Below, piece after piece: positions 9,801 to 17,905 of a stretch of 64,000 nt of DNA (the stretch's first letter is position 1; every line of letters begins with the position of its first letter). Both the position numbers and the translations under genes were made by a program. Under the pieces are notes generated by a model, which saw only the letters and a program-made list of their open reading frames with translations, was not told where the DNA came from and did no database searches. Source of the stretch: Nocardia sp. CC227C (GTDB lineage Bacteria > Actinomycetota > Actinomycetes > Mycobacteriales > Mycobacteriaceae); contig NZ_JASITE010000012.1 of assembly GCF_030767025.1 (NCBI RefSeq), forward strand, positions 1-64,000. Reading direction: 5' to 3'.

Positions 9801-12276
9801 CTTCCGACCCCGGGCGCATCTCCGGTTCGCCGCCCGCACCGGGTTCGTCGTCATCCCACAGGGTCGGCGGGCTCAGCTTCCCCCGCCGGGACGCGGCGAG
9901 GGTTCGCTCCGCGGTTCGCGCGGGCGGTGTCGATGCCGCACGCGCACTCTTCGCAGTCCGGTGCGGAGGTGCCGCATCGGAAGTGTCCGCCTCCTCGGCC
10001 GCCGCCTTGCGAGCGCCGTGCTCCCGATCCGGTCGAACGTCCTCGGCACGCTGACGGTCGGCCCCCCGGGACGCCGGGGCAACGGCAGTCGCAGCGGCGG
10101 TGGTACCGGCACCGTCGGCAGCACCGCCACCGTCGGCGTCGGAAGCGCCAGCGGTGGCCGCAGCAGCCGCACGGGCAGCGGCACGATCCGCGACGCCGCT
10201 CGATTTCGGTTCGACCGCAGTGGATTCCAGCCCACCCCGCGGCGCCTGCGCCGTGTCGTCGGCGACGCCGTGCCCTCGACGGGAGGCCGGAGCCGGTGTA
10301 TCCCCGCTCAGCCCCAGCCCCGCACCGCCCTCGGCGGCGGCCGCCGCGTCACGGCTCGGTCCGGACTGCCCACCGACCGCGCCGCGCTCGCGCTCGCGCT
10401 CGGCCATGCGCCGATCCGCCGACTCGTGCCCCGCCGACTCGTCCGCTGCCGGAGGCTCCGCCGCTTCCAGTGCCACGGGTACGTGTCCACCGGTCGTCGC
10501 ATGCCGCTCGTTCGCGTCCATCGGGTCGGTCGCCGCGGGCACGTTGCCGGTGGTTCGCTCTCGTTTACCCGGGCGCGTTCGCGCGGGACCGACATCGGCC
10601 GTAGGCCGGGTGCGCTCCCCTGCGACTGGGCGTGCCGCGTCACCGTGCGCTGTCGCATCGACGCCGGAGAGCTCGGGGCGGTCCGCGTGGAGCGGAGTGA
10701 ACTCCTCGGCCTCCGTGGCGGACTCATCGATACTCAGGGGCGGATACATTGCCGGGTCTCGCGGCTCGGACTTGCGGGCGGAGCGCTTCGGCAGCAGGGC
10801 ACGCCGAACGCGCGCCAGGCGTGATTCGGGACGTGGCGCGGATATGTCGGACGAATCACTCTGTGGCCGTGCCGAACTCGCCGCGGTCGGAGCGTGGGTC
10901 TCGTCGGCCCCCGGCTGCCCGGCGGCAGCCACCTGCTCGCGGTCCGGTCGCCCAGCGGTCCCGCCGCTGCCCGCCGAACGCGCCGAAGCACCGTCACGCC
11001 GTGGACGGGCCGCGGCGGCATCCTGTGGTTCGCGTGCGAACCCGCCGTTATCCGGCGCTGGACGTCGGGCACCGGCGCTATCGCGCACTACCTGTGCGTC
11101 TGCCGCGGCATCACGTGTCCCCCGTCCGGATGTCGCGCCACCACGGCCCGAACGCGCGGACGTCGCATCGGTACGGCCCGAACGCGCGGATGTCGCATCG
11201 GTACGGCCCGAACGCGCGGACGTCGCATCGGTACTCGCCGCTGCGGGCCTCGCGCCATCACCCGTACCCCGCGCGGGCAGCGCGTCGCCGCGCGCACCGC
11301 GCGTGGGTGCCGAGCCCGGTCGCGAGGGGCGCTTCGGAGCGGAGGCGTCGCGGGCCGTCTTTCCGCGGGTAGCGGAAACAGCGTCGCGCGGGACGGGTGT
11401 CGAGTCGGCACGCTTCGACGCGGGCTGTGCGCCACCACGCGGTTCCCGTGCGGACGCCGCCTCGTGACGCGGACCACCTACAGACGGAGCCTCATCACGC
11501 CCACCACGTACAGACGGAGCCTCATCACGCCCACCACGTACAGGCGAAGCCTCGTCACGCCCACCACGTACAGACGAAGCCTCGTCACGCCCACCACGCG
11601 CAGACGGAGCCTCGTCACGCCCACCACGTACAGGCGAAACCTCATCACGCCCACCACGCGCAGATGGCGCGCCGTCTCGTGACGGGCGCTGCGGTGCGGA
11701 GGCGTCGCGGGCGGCCCTTCCTCGGGTGGCGGGAATCGCGTCTCGGGGTGGGGTGGTCGCGTCGCGCTCGGTGAACCTCGCGTCGCGCGTGGTAGCCGCT
11801 GCGGGTTCGGCTCGGCGGTTGGTGTCGGAGTGTCCGCGCGCGGGGCGGCCGGAATCCGGGGCGCGGCGTTCTCGGGGCCTCGATGCGGCGGCGTCCGACG
11901 CGGCATCCGACACAGTGGCATCCGACGCGGTGGCGTCCGATGCGGTCGGGGCACCGGCCGGTTCGCGGCGGGCCGGGTCGCGGGGGACGGTGATCGCGCC
12001 CGCTGCCGCCTCGCGGGCGCGTTCGCGTTCCAGGGCCTCGGGGTCGGCGGGCGGTTCGCGGCGGAGCAGGCGGCGGTCGGGCAGGGTGCCGCGGCGGGGG
12101 CGTTCGTGGTCGCGGCGGCGGGGTTGGCCCTGGCGGAGGTCGGCGGGTTCCGACGGCGCGCGGTCCCGGGGCGTCTCCGCGGGTTCCACGGGGAGGCTGG
12201 GGATATCGCGGCGACTGCCGCGCCGGGTGGGCGCGGCATCGCGTTCGCGGACGGGTGGTTCGACGTCACGGGCCAT
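6865..12276 (-). CDS. VirB4-like secretion ATPase with giant disordered N-terminus
   Basis: 1,803-residue protein. The C-terminal 570 or so residues are a VirB4/TraE-type motor: Walker A GLNGFGKSS (1383-1391), Walker B FQVVMDE (1628-1634), and a conserved DVKPDYRKL strand. The first 1,230 or so residues are unlike known VirB4 proteins: low complexity, rich in Arg, Asp, Ala, Gly and Ser, with three exact-period repeat arrays and strongly basic segments (around RKGKGGKQKQ) before the motor. The frame begins 6 bases after the upstream stop. The repeats are multiples of three, which supports translation of the whole frame, although a shorter internal start cannot be excluded. It probably powers assembly or transport at the inner face of the membrane. 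Confidence 0.85.
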   Translation of the reverse strand: MARDVEPPVRERDAAPTRRGSRRDIPSLPVEPAETPRDRAPSEPADLRQGQPRRRDHERPRRGTLPDRRLLRREPPADPEALERERAREAAAGAITVPRDPARREPAGAPTASDATASDATVSDAASDAAASRPRERRAPDSGRPARGHSDTNRRAEPAAATTRDARFTERDATTPPRDAIPATRGRAARDASAPQRPSRDGAPSARGGRDEVSPVRGGRDEAPSARGGRDEASSVRGGRDEASPVRGGRDEAPSVRGGRDEAPSVGGPRHEAASAREPRGGAQPASKRADSTPVPRDAVSATRGKTARDASAPKRPSRPGSAPTRGARGDALPARGTGDGARPAAASTDATSARSGRTDATSARSGRTDATSARSGRGGATSGRGTRDAAADAQVVRDSAGARRPAPDNGGFAREPQDAAAARPRRDGASARSAGSGGTAGRPDREQVAAAGQPGADETHAPTAASSARPQSDSSDISAPRPESRLARVRRALLPKRSARKSEPRDPAMYPPLSIDESATEAEEFTPLHADRPELSGVDATAHGDAARPVAGERTRPTADVGPARTRPGKRERTTGNVPAATDPMDANERHATTGGHVPVALEAAEPPAADESAGHESADRRMAERERERGAVGGQSGPSRDAAAAAEGGAGLGLSGDTPAPASRRGHGVADDTAQAPRGGLESTAVEPKSSGVADRAAARAAAAATAGASDADGGGAADGAGTTAAATAVAPASRGADRQRAEDVRPDREHGARKAAAEEADTSDAAPPHRTAKSARAASTPPARTAERTLAASRRGKLSPPTLWDDDEPGAGGEPEMRPGSEADGGAAPSSEDASGGAEFSVRECRDSGATRRGHGGSGMGSGSEQVTDGSQLDVHAAVADGSGSDAREAVADVPSSDTSGPVADVSRRESHDMVDDVSASGARGSVADVSRSGARGPVDDVSASRARGPVVGGTESDVRASVVGGSGSGAHGPVVGGTGSDVRASVVGGSGSGARDGVAEASGSGTYAAGAEERREEGAERGGRVGERRGHREAEAAVRDRRVSEQSGRERREEEAARREGRRAGTPGRERREAELAARERRRGEDGPRERRGTDDGARQRRDGEARQRSRAEHPVRDRARGTDLPEGERMRKAEPGRAKDAGGRRPVEGDRQRGRENGRGRPADGDRVHLGGRAATPGRPRRPRHETEPVERTGRGRRTGRGADKPDKAARAAERAEQRAKARKGKGGKQKQSGPKLLDDSTRARLEAVAREKNGLGAAWAAFRLHTDDLRRRNFAARVERMEYGSHDEFDRTTAQLTDRGYLGEGGGRMNVIGRPVEYRATTAQVAGLWPWSVGAGAPLIGTPLGSHLHTGAPVCFDPMNWFMRGSFITAPSLFVLGLNGFGKSSLVRRIVLGGVAQGITPLILADVKPDYRKLVELVGGQVIDLGYGHGKLNPLAAGVLGSIVPRLSELPALQTQVVQEMRARQVTLIAGLVELVRGARVRDYEETLISTGLRILYREGSGFTPDKPPILENLLEVIVAGGDELKLDAGADDDNEYQNAIKGLRRSLRALTQGPFGAVFNGHTTTPIDTAATAVCIDVSHIPNGDKKLKAAVMLACWADGFASVEAAHVLADADMGPQRYFQVVMDELWQVLGLGDFMVDRVDELTRLQRSIATALIMISHTIKDLQSLGSEAAIAKALGFLERARAKIFGALPAEEIARLDSTVPFTAAEEEMVTSWSAPQALTGEALKPGQQRPSAPGTGKFLLKIGEDRRPGIPFHMEFTPSERESGIHDTNQRFSEFTESTSHRGSDEEGAA
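9238..9669 (-). repeat. 12 x 36-bp in-frame repeat (12 aa) in the VirB4-like gene
   Basis: Twelve consecutive 12-residue units, degenerate around V-x-D/G-x-S-x-S-x-A-R-G-P. Examples are VADVSRSGARGP, VDDVSASRARGP and VVGGSGSGAHGP. The tract is exactly 432 bases long. Adjacent units differ by substitutions but not in length, which indicates selection to stay in frame. Confidence 0.85.
11144..11233 (-). repeat. 3 x 30-bp in-frame repeat (10 aa) in the VirB4-like gene
   Basis: Three almost identical 30-base units that encode SGRTDATSAR-type decapeptides in the disordered N-terminus. One base difference separates the middle copy from its neighbours, so the duplication looks recent. Confidence 0.85.
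11462..11671 (-). repeat. 7 x 30-bp in-frame repeat (10 aa) in the VirB4-like gene
   Basis: Seven 30-base units that encode RGGRDEAPSV-type decapeptides. The central five are nearly identical at DNA level and the outer two are diverged. The R/G/D/E pattern gives an alternating charged stretch. Such an array is expected to vary in copy number between strains. Confidence 0.88.
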
Positions 12277-12282
12277 GGCGGA

Positions 12283-13773
12283 TTACCCCACAAGCGCTTT
12301 CGGAATGGTGGCGTGCTCCGGCAGGATGACGCCGCAGCCGAGCGAGGCCGCGAACGCGGCCGCCTGGTAGCGGTAGCAGCGCCGGATCTTCAGGCGGGCC
12401 TGCGTGGACAGGTCGCGGGTGATGGCCTCGATCCGAGGCAGGTCGCCGCGCAGCGGTTCGGTGATGGTGACCAGCGCGCCGAATCGGGTGACGCCGTGTC
12501 CGCGCGCCTGTTCCTCGCGCGCCTGCTGCGTCGCGCCGACCCGCAGGGTGGCCGCGGCCGAGACCACACCGCGCTCGCTCTGCTGTGCGACCAGCGCGTT
12601 CTTGTAGTCGTCGTCGACGATCTGGGCGGCGTCACCGGCGGAGTGCGGCCGATACACGATGGCGATGCGTTTGCGCGGCACCTCGGGATTCGGTGCGAGC
12701 AGCCGTTGCAGCACCCGCTCGTCCACCGCGCCCTCGGGCGCGGTGTCCATCTCCCAGGTGACCGACCGGCCGCCGTCGTGGATGAAATGGTCCCAGCGCT
12801 CCTCGTGCGACACCGGACCGGCATCGGCCCAATCCAGCCCGTGCCCACCGGGTTCGCCCGCCGCCACTTCCAGATCCGCCTGCGCGGCCGGATCGTAGCT
12901 GCGCCGGATGAAGGAGATCACCTCGTCGGCCGACATGGGCTGTGCCCGCACCCCGGCCTCGGCCAGGGCCGCGCAGATCCCCGGCAGGCGGCGGCCGATC
13001 TCGACGGCCTCCTCCGCGGGATTCTTGCGCCGCTCCGCCGTGGTGGCCTTGAACGTGATGGCCACGCGCGGCAGCAGCTGCACCCGCTCCTGCGGCAGTT
13101 CGGTGGCCAGCTCGTACATGATCTGCTGCGCCAGATCCGGCGCTTCGGGCCGGGTGATGGTGGAAACCTCGGTGAGCAACCGGTTTCCGGTCTCGGGCAC
13201 GGTGTCGATGACCGGCACCACCGCCACGATGTCGGAGGTCTGCCCCAGCGAGGCCAGGAAGGTGCCCCACGCCGACACCCACCGGTCGATGACCGGCTGG
13301 TCGACCGCCTCGTGCCCCTGCGGCCAGGCGCGCAGTACCACCGTGTACTGACCGAATTGCGGTAGGTGGATCATGCCGAAGCTGTAGCCGCCCGCGTCGA
13401 TGCCCTCGTAGAGCCGCGACGGGGCCATCAGGCCCGGCAGCCGGGTGACGCCGCCCGGAATCCGGGAGAACCGACCGCCGCGGTACACATGCTCGCCCTT
13501 GCTGCGGCCACGCAACCAATGGAACATCATCAATCCGTTCTCGTATCCGGAGCGGCCCCCCGTCCGCCACACCAGTGGAACCATCACGACCAGACCGAAT
13601 CCCGCCACCACGAACGCCGGTTTCGGCCCGGCGACGAGCGCGGTCAGCAGCGCGGTGATGACGACGGCGAAGCCGACCACGGTCTCGCCCCAGCGCAGGC
13701 CGAACAGGCCCGCGCTGCGCGGTTTCTGCCACAGTCCGTAGGCGCGGCGCTCGTAGCTCTCGGTGGTCGTCAT
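12283..13773 (-). CDS. SCO6880-like T4SS membrane protein
   Basis: 496-residue protein matching the SCO6880-type family that accompanies VirB4 ATPases in actinobacterial T4SS loci. It has two adjacent N-terminal membrane segments (about residues 25-65), a GRFSRIPGGVTRLPGL-type segment, then a long soluble region (ITFKATTAERRKNPAEEAVEIG) like the N-terminal part of VirB4 proteins. In these loci the VirB4 function appears to be split, with this protein giving the membrane-proximal part and the next gene the ATPase. Its ATG overlaps the upstream stop (ATGA). Confidence 0.82.
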   Translation of the reverse strand: MTTTESYERRAYGLWQKPRSAGLFGLRWGETVVGFAVVITALLTALVAGPKPAFVVAGFGLVVMVPLVWRTGGRSGYENGLMMFHWLRGRSKGEHVYRGGRFSRIPGGVTRLPGLMAPSRLYEGIDAGGYSFGMIHLPQFGQYTVVLRAWPQGHEAVDQPVIDRWVSAWGTFLASLGQTSDIVAVVPVIDTVPETGNRLLTEVSTITRPEAPDLAQQIMYELATELPQERVQLLPRVAITFKATTAERRKNPAEEAVEIGRRLPGICAALAEAGVRAQPMSADEVISFIRRSYDPAAQADLEVAAGEPGGHGLDWADAGPVSHEERWDHFIHDGGRSVTWEMDTAPEGAVDERVLQRLLAPNPEVPRKRIAIVYRPHSAGDAAQIVDDDYKNALVAQQSERGVVSAAATLRVGATQQAREEQARGHGVTRFGALVTITEPLRGDLPRIEAITRDLSTQARLKIRRCYRYQAAAFAASLGCGVILPEHATIPKALVG

Positions 13774-15248
13774 CGCGGAATGGTGCTCCTGCCGAGGTCG
13801 GGTGAACGGTTGGTCCAGCGGTCACCGGCCATATCGCCCATGGCGGTTTCGGCGCGGTCGGCTCCGGCGGTGGCGGATCTCATGGAGGCGACCCGCCCCG
13901 CCACGCGGGACGCACCGGACGGTACGCCTGCCTGCCCGCCGCCTTGGGGATTGCCCGCCGCGGCCCCGCCGCCACCGCGCGGCGGCGGTGTCGGCCGCGG
14001 CCCACCCCCGCCGCCTCCGGGTCGCGGTCCGCCGCCACCGGTTCCGCCCGGCGGTTTGCCGCCGCGGTTCACGTAGCCGGCGGTACCGGGTGCGGCCGTG
14101 GACTTCACGGCCACCGCGCGGCTGCCGACCGCACCCAGGGCGGCCACGCCGACCAGGGTGCCGGTGGTGGCGGTCAGACCCGAACCGCCGCTGCCGACGA
14201 TGGATACGGCCGGGGTCACCAGGCGCATGAGCACCGGCAGCACGAACGCGGCGCTGCACAGCAACACGATGGCGACCAGCATGCGCTGCGCCTGGTCGGC
14301 GTCGGGCAGACCGGCGGTGGTGGTGAGTTCGTCCACGTGCCCGGCGGTGGTGAAGGCGATCATGTAGACGATCGCCGCCACCGGTTTGTAGAGCATGAAG
14401 GCGATGATCCACGCGATCAGGCGTGGATACGCCTGTTTGCCGGTATTGGTTCCGGAGGACGCCGCGGCCAGCGGCAGCACGCCCGCCGCCACCACGAGCA
14501 ACCCCTGTCGCACGATGGCGAGCACGATCTGCGCGAGCGCGCCCAGCAGGCCGACGATGGCGATGATCAGCACCAAGCCCGGCGAGAACGCTTGCAGCTT
14601 GGCGGTTTTCACCATGAGTTCGGCGAGGTTCTGGGCATTGCCGTCGGTGGCGTCGTTGATCACCCACTCGGAGAACCGATCCGACGCCTGGGTGCCCGCG
14701 ACGATCACCGCGCCCAGCATCCAGGAACTGAAGATCACGCGCGCGAACATGCGGAAGGATTCGGCGGCCTCGCTCATGGCCGCCCCGCGTTTGGCCTCCG
14801 CGAGTCTGGCGCCGGAGATGATCACCGACACCATGAGTAGGAGTATCTGCGCCTGATACGTGTAGTCGTTGATCCTGGTGAACAGCGCCCCCGAGTCCGA
14901 GACCCGTTCGTTGGGCACCTTCATCCAGAAGGTCAGCGCCAGGATCAACGCCTCGCCCAAGCCGTTCATGAGCGAGTCCACCACCTTGCCGAAGGTGGAG
15001 TCCCACGCCTTGTCCCGCACCGCCGCGGCGGCGTCACCCGGGTGCGTGGCCACATTGCCGGCCTTGCAGGCTGCCGACGCGGCGTCACCGAGGGAGATGC
15101 CGGGGATGCCGAGGCCGTCGAGGGAGTCGTGTAATTCGTTGCAGGCCTGGTCGAAACCGTACTGAGCGTGCGATACCGTCGGAGTCGCGATCATGACGGT
15201 GAACACGACCGCGAGGATCGTGACGATGCGCCTCAGCATGTGATCCAC
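13770..15248 (-). CDS. Polytopic VirB6/TrbL-like channel protein
   Basis: 492-residue protein with a signal-like N-terminus (cleavage likely after TVSHA, about residue 28) and six or so membrane helices between about residues 95 and 370 (ALILALTFWM, ILLLMVSVIISG, VIFSSWMLGAVIVAG, VLIIAIVGLLGALAQIVLAIV, AWIIAFMLYKPVAAIVYMIAF, IVLLCSAAFVLPVLM). A Gly/Pro-rich cytoplasmic tail follows. Hydrophobic layout and position between the pilin-like and VirB4-like genes fit the VirB6/TrbL inner-membrane channel role. There is no strong sequence signature, so the name rests on topology and context. Confidence 0.8.
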   Translation of the reverse strand: MDHMLRRIVTILAVVFTVMIATPTVSHAQYGFDQACNELHDSLDGLGIPGISLGDAASAACKAGNVATHPGDAAAAVRDKAWDSTFGKVVDSLMNGLGEALILALTFWMKVPNERVSDSGALFTRINDYTYQAQILLLMVSVIISGARLAEAKRGAAMSEAAESFRMFARVIFSSWMLGAVIVAGTQASDRFSEWVINDATDGNAQNLAELMVKTAKLQAFSPGLVLIIAIVGLLGALAQIVLAIVRQGLLVVAAGVLPLAAASSGTNTGKQAYPRLIAWIIAFMLYKPVAAIVYMIAFTTAGHVDELTTTAGLPDADQAQRMLVAIVLLCSAAFVLPVLMRLVTPAVSIVGSGGSGLTATTGTLVGVAALGAVGSRAVAVKSTAAPGTAGYVNRGGKPPGGTGGGGPRPGGGGGGPRPTPPPRGGGGAAAGNPQGGGQAGVPSGASRVAGRVASMRSATAGADRAETAMGDMAGDRWTNRSPDLGRSTIPR

Positions 15249-15273
15249 CTCTCCTGATCTGCTGCCAGGTCAT

Positions 15274-16104
15274 TCACCATTTCGTCCACCCCGCAAGCGA
15301 ATCCACGTACTCGGTCTGGGAGCCGCGCGCCGTCGCCGGTTTGAGCCGCCAGTCCCCCGCGTCCCACACCATGATCAGCCGCACCGCCGCCCACAGTTGC
15401 CTGCCGTCGACCACGGGACCGCGCGCCGCCAGCCGCACGATCGCCATATCGTCGGCGTAGTTCTCGACCTGGAAGGCATCCGGTGCCACCAGGTATCGGG
15501 TCACCTTCTCCGGCTGCTGTTTCGGCAGCCGTTGGTCGGCCAGCGCCTGGTCGTAGGCGGCGACCTGCTGGGCCGACACCCGCACCTGGCGCACGTACAG
15601 GGTGCGGTCGGCGGGGCGGGCGTTGAGCCGGTAGGTGATCTGCGCCGCCGCCAGTACCGCCCCCTGGGGAGTGTGCGAATACCCTACGGCCAGACCGTCT
15701 TCGAGTCGGGTGGGCCCGTCGGAGGTGGAGAAGGGCACCGATGCGCCGAATACCCGCTGCCAGCCGCCCGGTCCGGTGGTGCCGCGCGGTGCGGCGGTCA
15801 GCCAGTCCGGATCGGAGGGTGCCCGCTGGTCGGAGACGTCCTGCGGCAGCGGTTGTCCCGCCGGATTGTTCGGCACGTCCACCCGGCGGCCGAAGATGTC
15901 GACCTCCGGCTGGGCGAATCCGGTGGCCCCGTCGCCGCTCGCCACCGCCGGTGGCGCGTCGCCCGTCGCCGCGGGTTCGCCGGGGTCGTCGTCACGGCCC
16001 ACCCACATGACCACGCCCGCGATCAGGATCAGGGCGAGCAGGGCCGCGGACGCGATGGCACCGAACGAGACGCCGCCGCGCTCGGGCGGCTCCTTCTCGC
16101 TCAT
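15274..16104 (-). CDS. Bitopic membrane protein, VirB8/TcpC-like candidate
   Basis: 276-residue protein with a short cytoplasmic start, one membrane helix (about residues 13-35), a Pro/Gly linker and a 200-residue external domain with a mixed alpha/beta pattern (QGAVLAAAQITYRLN, YLVAPDAFQVENYADDMAIVRL, WAAVRLIMVWDAGDWRL). That architecture is shared by VirB8 and the Gram-positive TcpC/TraH assembly proteins. The family assignment is an inference. Its ATG overlaps the stop of the 47-residue gene upstream. Confidence 0.75.
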   Translation of the reverse strand: MSEKEPPERGGVSFGAIASAALLALILIAGVVMWVGRDDDPGEPAATGDAPPAVASGDGATGFAQPEVDIFGRRVDVPNNPAGQPLPQDVSDQRAPSDPDWLTAAPRGTTGPGGWQRVFGASVPFSTSDGPTRLEDGLAVGYSHTPQGAVLAAAQITYRLNARPADRTLYVRQVRVSAQQVAAYDQALADQRLPKQQPEKVTRYLVAPDAFQVENYADDMAIVRLAARGPVVDGRQLWAAVRLIMVWDAGDWRLKPATARGSQTEYVDSLAGWTKW

Positions 16105-16244
16105 ATCGATGCCTCCAAAGTCGCTATGTCGGTACTCGATTCATCGGCGGTGGATCTGTCCTCGGTGTAGCCGGTGACGGGCGGCAGCGACACTCCCTGG
16201 TGCACCTGTCGGCGCAGGTGGGCGGGGGTGCGGGTGGGAGCCAT
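16101..16244 (-). CDS. 47-residue small protein fitting the operon gap
   Basis: A short frame starting MAPTRTPAHLRRQVHQGVSL and ending in an acidic/Ser/Thr-rich tail (TEDRSTADESSTD). It fills the only sizeable gap in this part of the operon. Its stop overlaps the next gene's start (ATGA), the spacing style used throughout the operon. It has no membrane segment. The ribosome site is modest (GGA 5 bases before the ATG). I recognise no family. It could be a small regulator or assembly factor. Confidence 0.55.
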   Translation of the reverse strand: MAPTRTPAHLRRQVHQGVSLPPVTGYTEDRSTADESSTDIATLEASI

Positions 16245-16260
16245 CGGAATCCGTTGCGCC

Positions 16261-16530
16261 CTAGGTCGGCAACAACGCGAGGGCGATGCCGCTGGCCGAA
16301 CTCGCCATGATGGCGCCGATCAGACTCATCACCACCCCGTGCGTCGCCTCGTTGGCCGCCATATCGTCGCGGAACGCGTACCACAGCTTGCCCGCGGACA
16401 GGATCATCCACGCCATGCAGAACAGCAGTACGCACCACAGCAGCCAGTCGATCAGCTGCATGATCGGCCGGATCACATCCGCCGGCATCTGCTTGTAGGC
16501 CAGCACGGTGACCACCGCGGAGGCGGACAT
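16261..16530 (-). CDS. Small two-helix membrane protein
   Basis: 89-residue protein with membrane helices at about residues 24-45 (LIDWLLWCVLLFCMAWMIL) and 62-86 (GVVMSLIGAIMASSASGIALAL). A longer frame exists, but the ATG used here overlaps the upstream stop (TGATG) and gives a clean membrane protein. Size and topology match VirB2/VirB3-class T4SS subunits; no diagnostic motif is visible. Confidence 0.75.
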   Translation of the reverse strand: MSASAVVTVLAYKQMPADVIRPIMQLIDWLLWCVLLFCMAWMILSAGKLWYAFRDDMAANEATHGVVMSLIGAIMASSASGIALALLPT

Positions 16531-16820
16531 CAGCCGATCGCCGCATTCATGATCGTGCCGGCACTCGTGGCGATGATGCCGCCGATCATGGCGCCAGCCA
16601 CCATCTTCGGGGATTCCAAACCGCCTCCTGTCCACTTCTCCCACGCGAACTTGCCGCCCGCGTAGGTGATTCCGAGGATTCCGGACAACAGTACGAACCA
16701 GGTGAAATACCGAACCAGTCTCAAGAGTTTGTCCGACGCGGGCGGTGCCTCCGGGGTCGGATTCCCGACCTGCGCGAGGACGGCGCCGTACGCGTCGTGC
16801 ACGGCGAGGAGCATGCTCAT
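16530..16820 (-). CDS. VirB2/TrbC-like small membrane protein (copy B)
   Basis: 96-residue protein with a short N-terminus, the sequence AQVGNPTPEAPPASDKLLRL, a helix FTWFVLLSGILGITYAGG and a second C-terminal helix VAGAMIGGIIATSAGTIM. The two-helix plan with Gly/Ala-rich helices is that of VirB2-type pilin subunits. GAAGGA lies 6 bases before the start. The N-terminal half is clearly related to the neighbouring gene upstream (shared VLAQVGNPTPE and the following helix), so the two come from a duplication. Confidence 0.78.
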   Translation of the reverse strand: MSMLLAVHDAYGAVLAQVGNPTPEAPPASDKLLRLVRYFTWFVLLSGILGITYAGGKFAWEKWTGGGLESPKMVAGAMIGGIIATSAGTIMNAAIG

Positions 16821-16863
16821 GATCTGTCCTTCTCGACTAGCACATCATCAATCACAATGTCGC

Positions 16864-17163
16864 TCACCATGGTCCGGGCGGACCTGGCTGCGACGGGCCC
16901 TGCGGCGGATACGGTCCCGACGGTCGCGTCGGATCCGCACCCGGTCCAGGATTCGGCGGGTTCGAGCGTGAAGCTCTCCGGACGATCAGCACGATCGCGC
17001 CCACTACACCGACCACGACGGCCACGATCGCCAGCAGAAACAGCAACCAGAAGGCGTACCTGGTCAGCTGCAGCGTTCGATCCGAGTGCGGCGGTTCCTC
17101 CGGTGTCGGATTCCCGACCTGGGCGAGCACGTCGTAACTGTCGAGTACCGAGGCGAGAAGCAT
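16864..17163 (-). CDS. Small membrane protein (copy A), paralogue of its neighbour
   Basis: 99-residue protein with VLAQVGNPTPEEPPHSDRTL followed by one long membrane segment (AFWLLFLLAIVAVVVGVVGAIVLIV) and a Pro/Gly-rich tail. It shares the AQVGNPTPE segment and the start of the first helix with copy B but has lost the second helix. I placed the start at the ATG that aligns with copy B and has AGGG 7 bases upstream; a GTG 30 bases further upstream is the alternative. Confidence 0.72.
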   Translation of the reverse strand: MLLASVLDSYDVLAQVGNPTPEEPPHSDRTLQLTRYAFWLLFLLAIVAVVVGVVGAIVLIVRRASRSNPPNPGPGADPTRPSGPYPPQGPSQPGPPGPW

Positions 17164-17266
17164 CACAAGCCCTATCCGGAAAACAAGGGGCACCGTCGGT
17201 TACAGCATCCCATGACCCACGGCGAGGGAAAAGTTCTGTCGCGCAGTTCATTCCACTCCTCGGGAT

Positions 17267-17905
17267 CTACTCGTCCACTTCCGGATCCGGTTCGGCGAGC
17301 GCCTCCCGAACCGCCGCCACGATGCCCGCACCGAGCTCGCGGATATCGAGCGGAACCTCTTGCAGCGGGTCGGATTTCCGCTTCCGCTGCTGCGGCAGGG
17401 GGTCGCCGGGCGACCAGACCGGCAACTGATCGGCTTCGACCAGCGTCCACTCCTCGTGCCACGGCACCTGCCACACCTGACCGGCCAGCGAACCCACCAG
17501 ATCGCGGTAGCGCCGGATGTCCGCGGGGATTCGGCCCGGGCGCGCCGCCACGGTCACCAGGCCGAGCACCTCGCTGGGACCGGCGAGGTCCGCGAGATGC
17601 TGGCGCAGCAGATCGTGGGCGCGGCCGAGGCCGGAAATCGTTTCGCGGGCGACCAACACGACGAACGGTGATTCGCGGTCGAAACCTCCGGGCCAGCGGC
17701 GATGCGAATCCGCCGCGGGCGCGAGCACATGCGCGAGCGTGGACACTCCGGCCCCGCCGTGCACACCAAGCAGCCAGACCAGCGGAGCACGTCCGGCGCC
17801 GGGGACCGGTCGGTCCCAGATGGGTGCGCGAAGTGATTCGGGCGGCGGCACGACACCTGCCGCCATGGCGGGTTCGGATCGGCGTTCCTTCATGACTGCG
17901 GTCAT
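17267..17905 (-). CDS. CpaE/TadZ-like P-loop protein, degenerate (short)
   Basis: 212-residue cytoplasmic protein with a SIMIBI-type fold signature: strand PLVWLLG, then GVHGGAGVST (47-56) in place of the deviant Walker A, then helix LAHVLAPA. Neither lysine of the ParA/MinD P-loop is present, as in CpaE/TadZ and the mycobacterial Ssd proteins, which bind nucleotide poorly or act as localisation factors. Its ATG overlaps the stop of the longer CpaE-like gene. The pair probably forms a complex that positions the machine. Confidence 0.75.
   Translation of the reverse strand: MTAVMKERRSEPAMAAGVVPPPESLRAPIWDRPVPGAGRAPLVWLLGVHGGAGVSTLAHVLAPAADSHRRWPGGFDRESPFVVLVARETISGLGRAHDLLRQHLADLAGPSEVLGLVTVAARPGRIPADIRRYRDLVGSLAGQVWQVPWHEEWTLVEADQLPVWSPGDPLPQQRKRKSDPLQEVPLDIRELGAGIVAAVREALAEPDPEVDE

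Noticed and set aside
6895..10824. Very long rightward open frames opposite the VirB4-like gene
   Set aside because: They are shadows caused by high GC. They give Arg/Pro/His-rich products without motifs, while the leftward frame has motor motifs and in-frame repeats.
11144..11671. CRISPR-like array (30-bp units)
   Set aside because: Units are contiguous with no unique spacers and are in frame within a coding region, so they are protein-coding tandem repeats.
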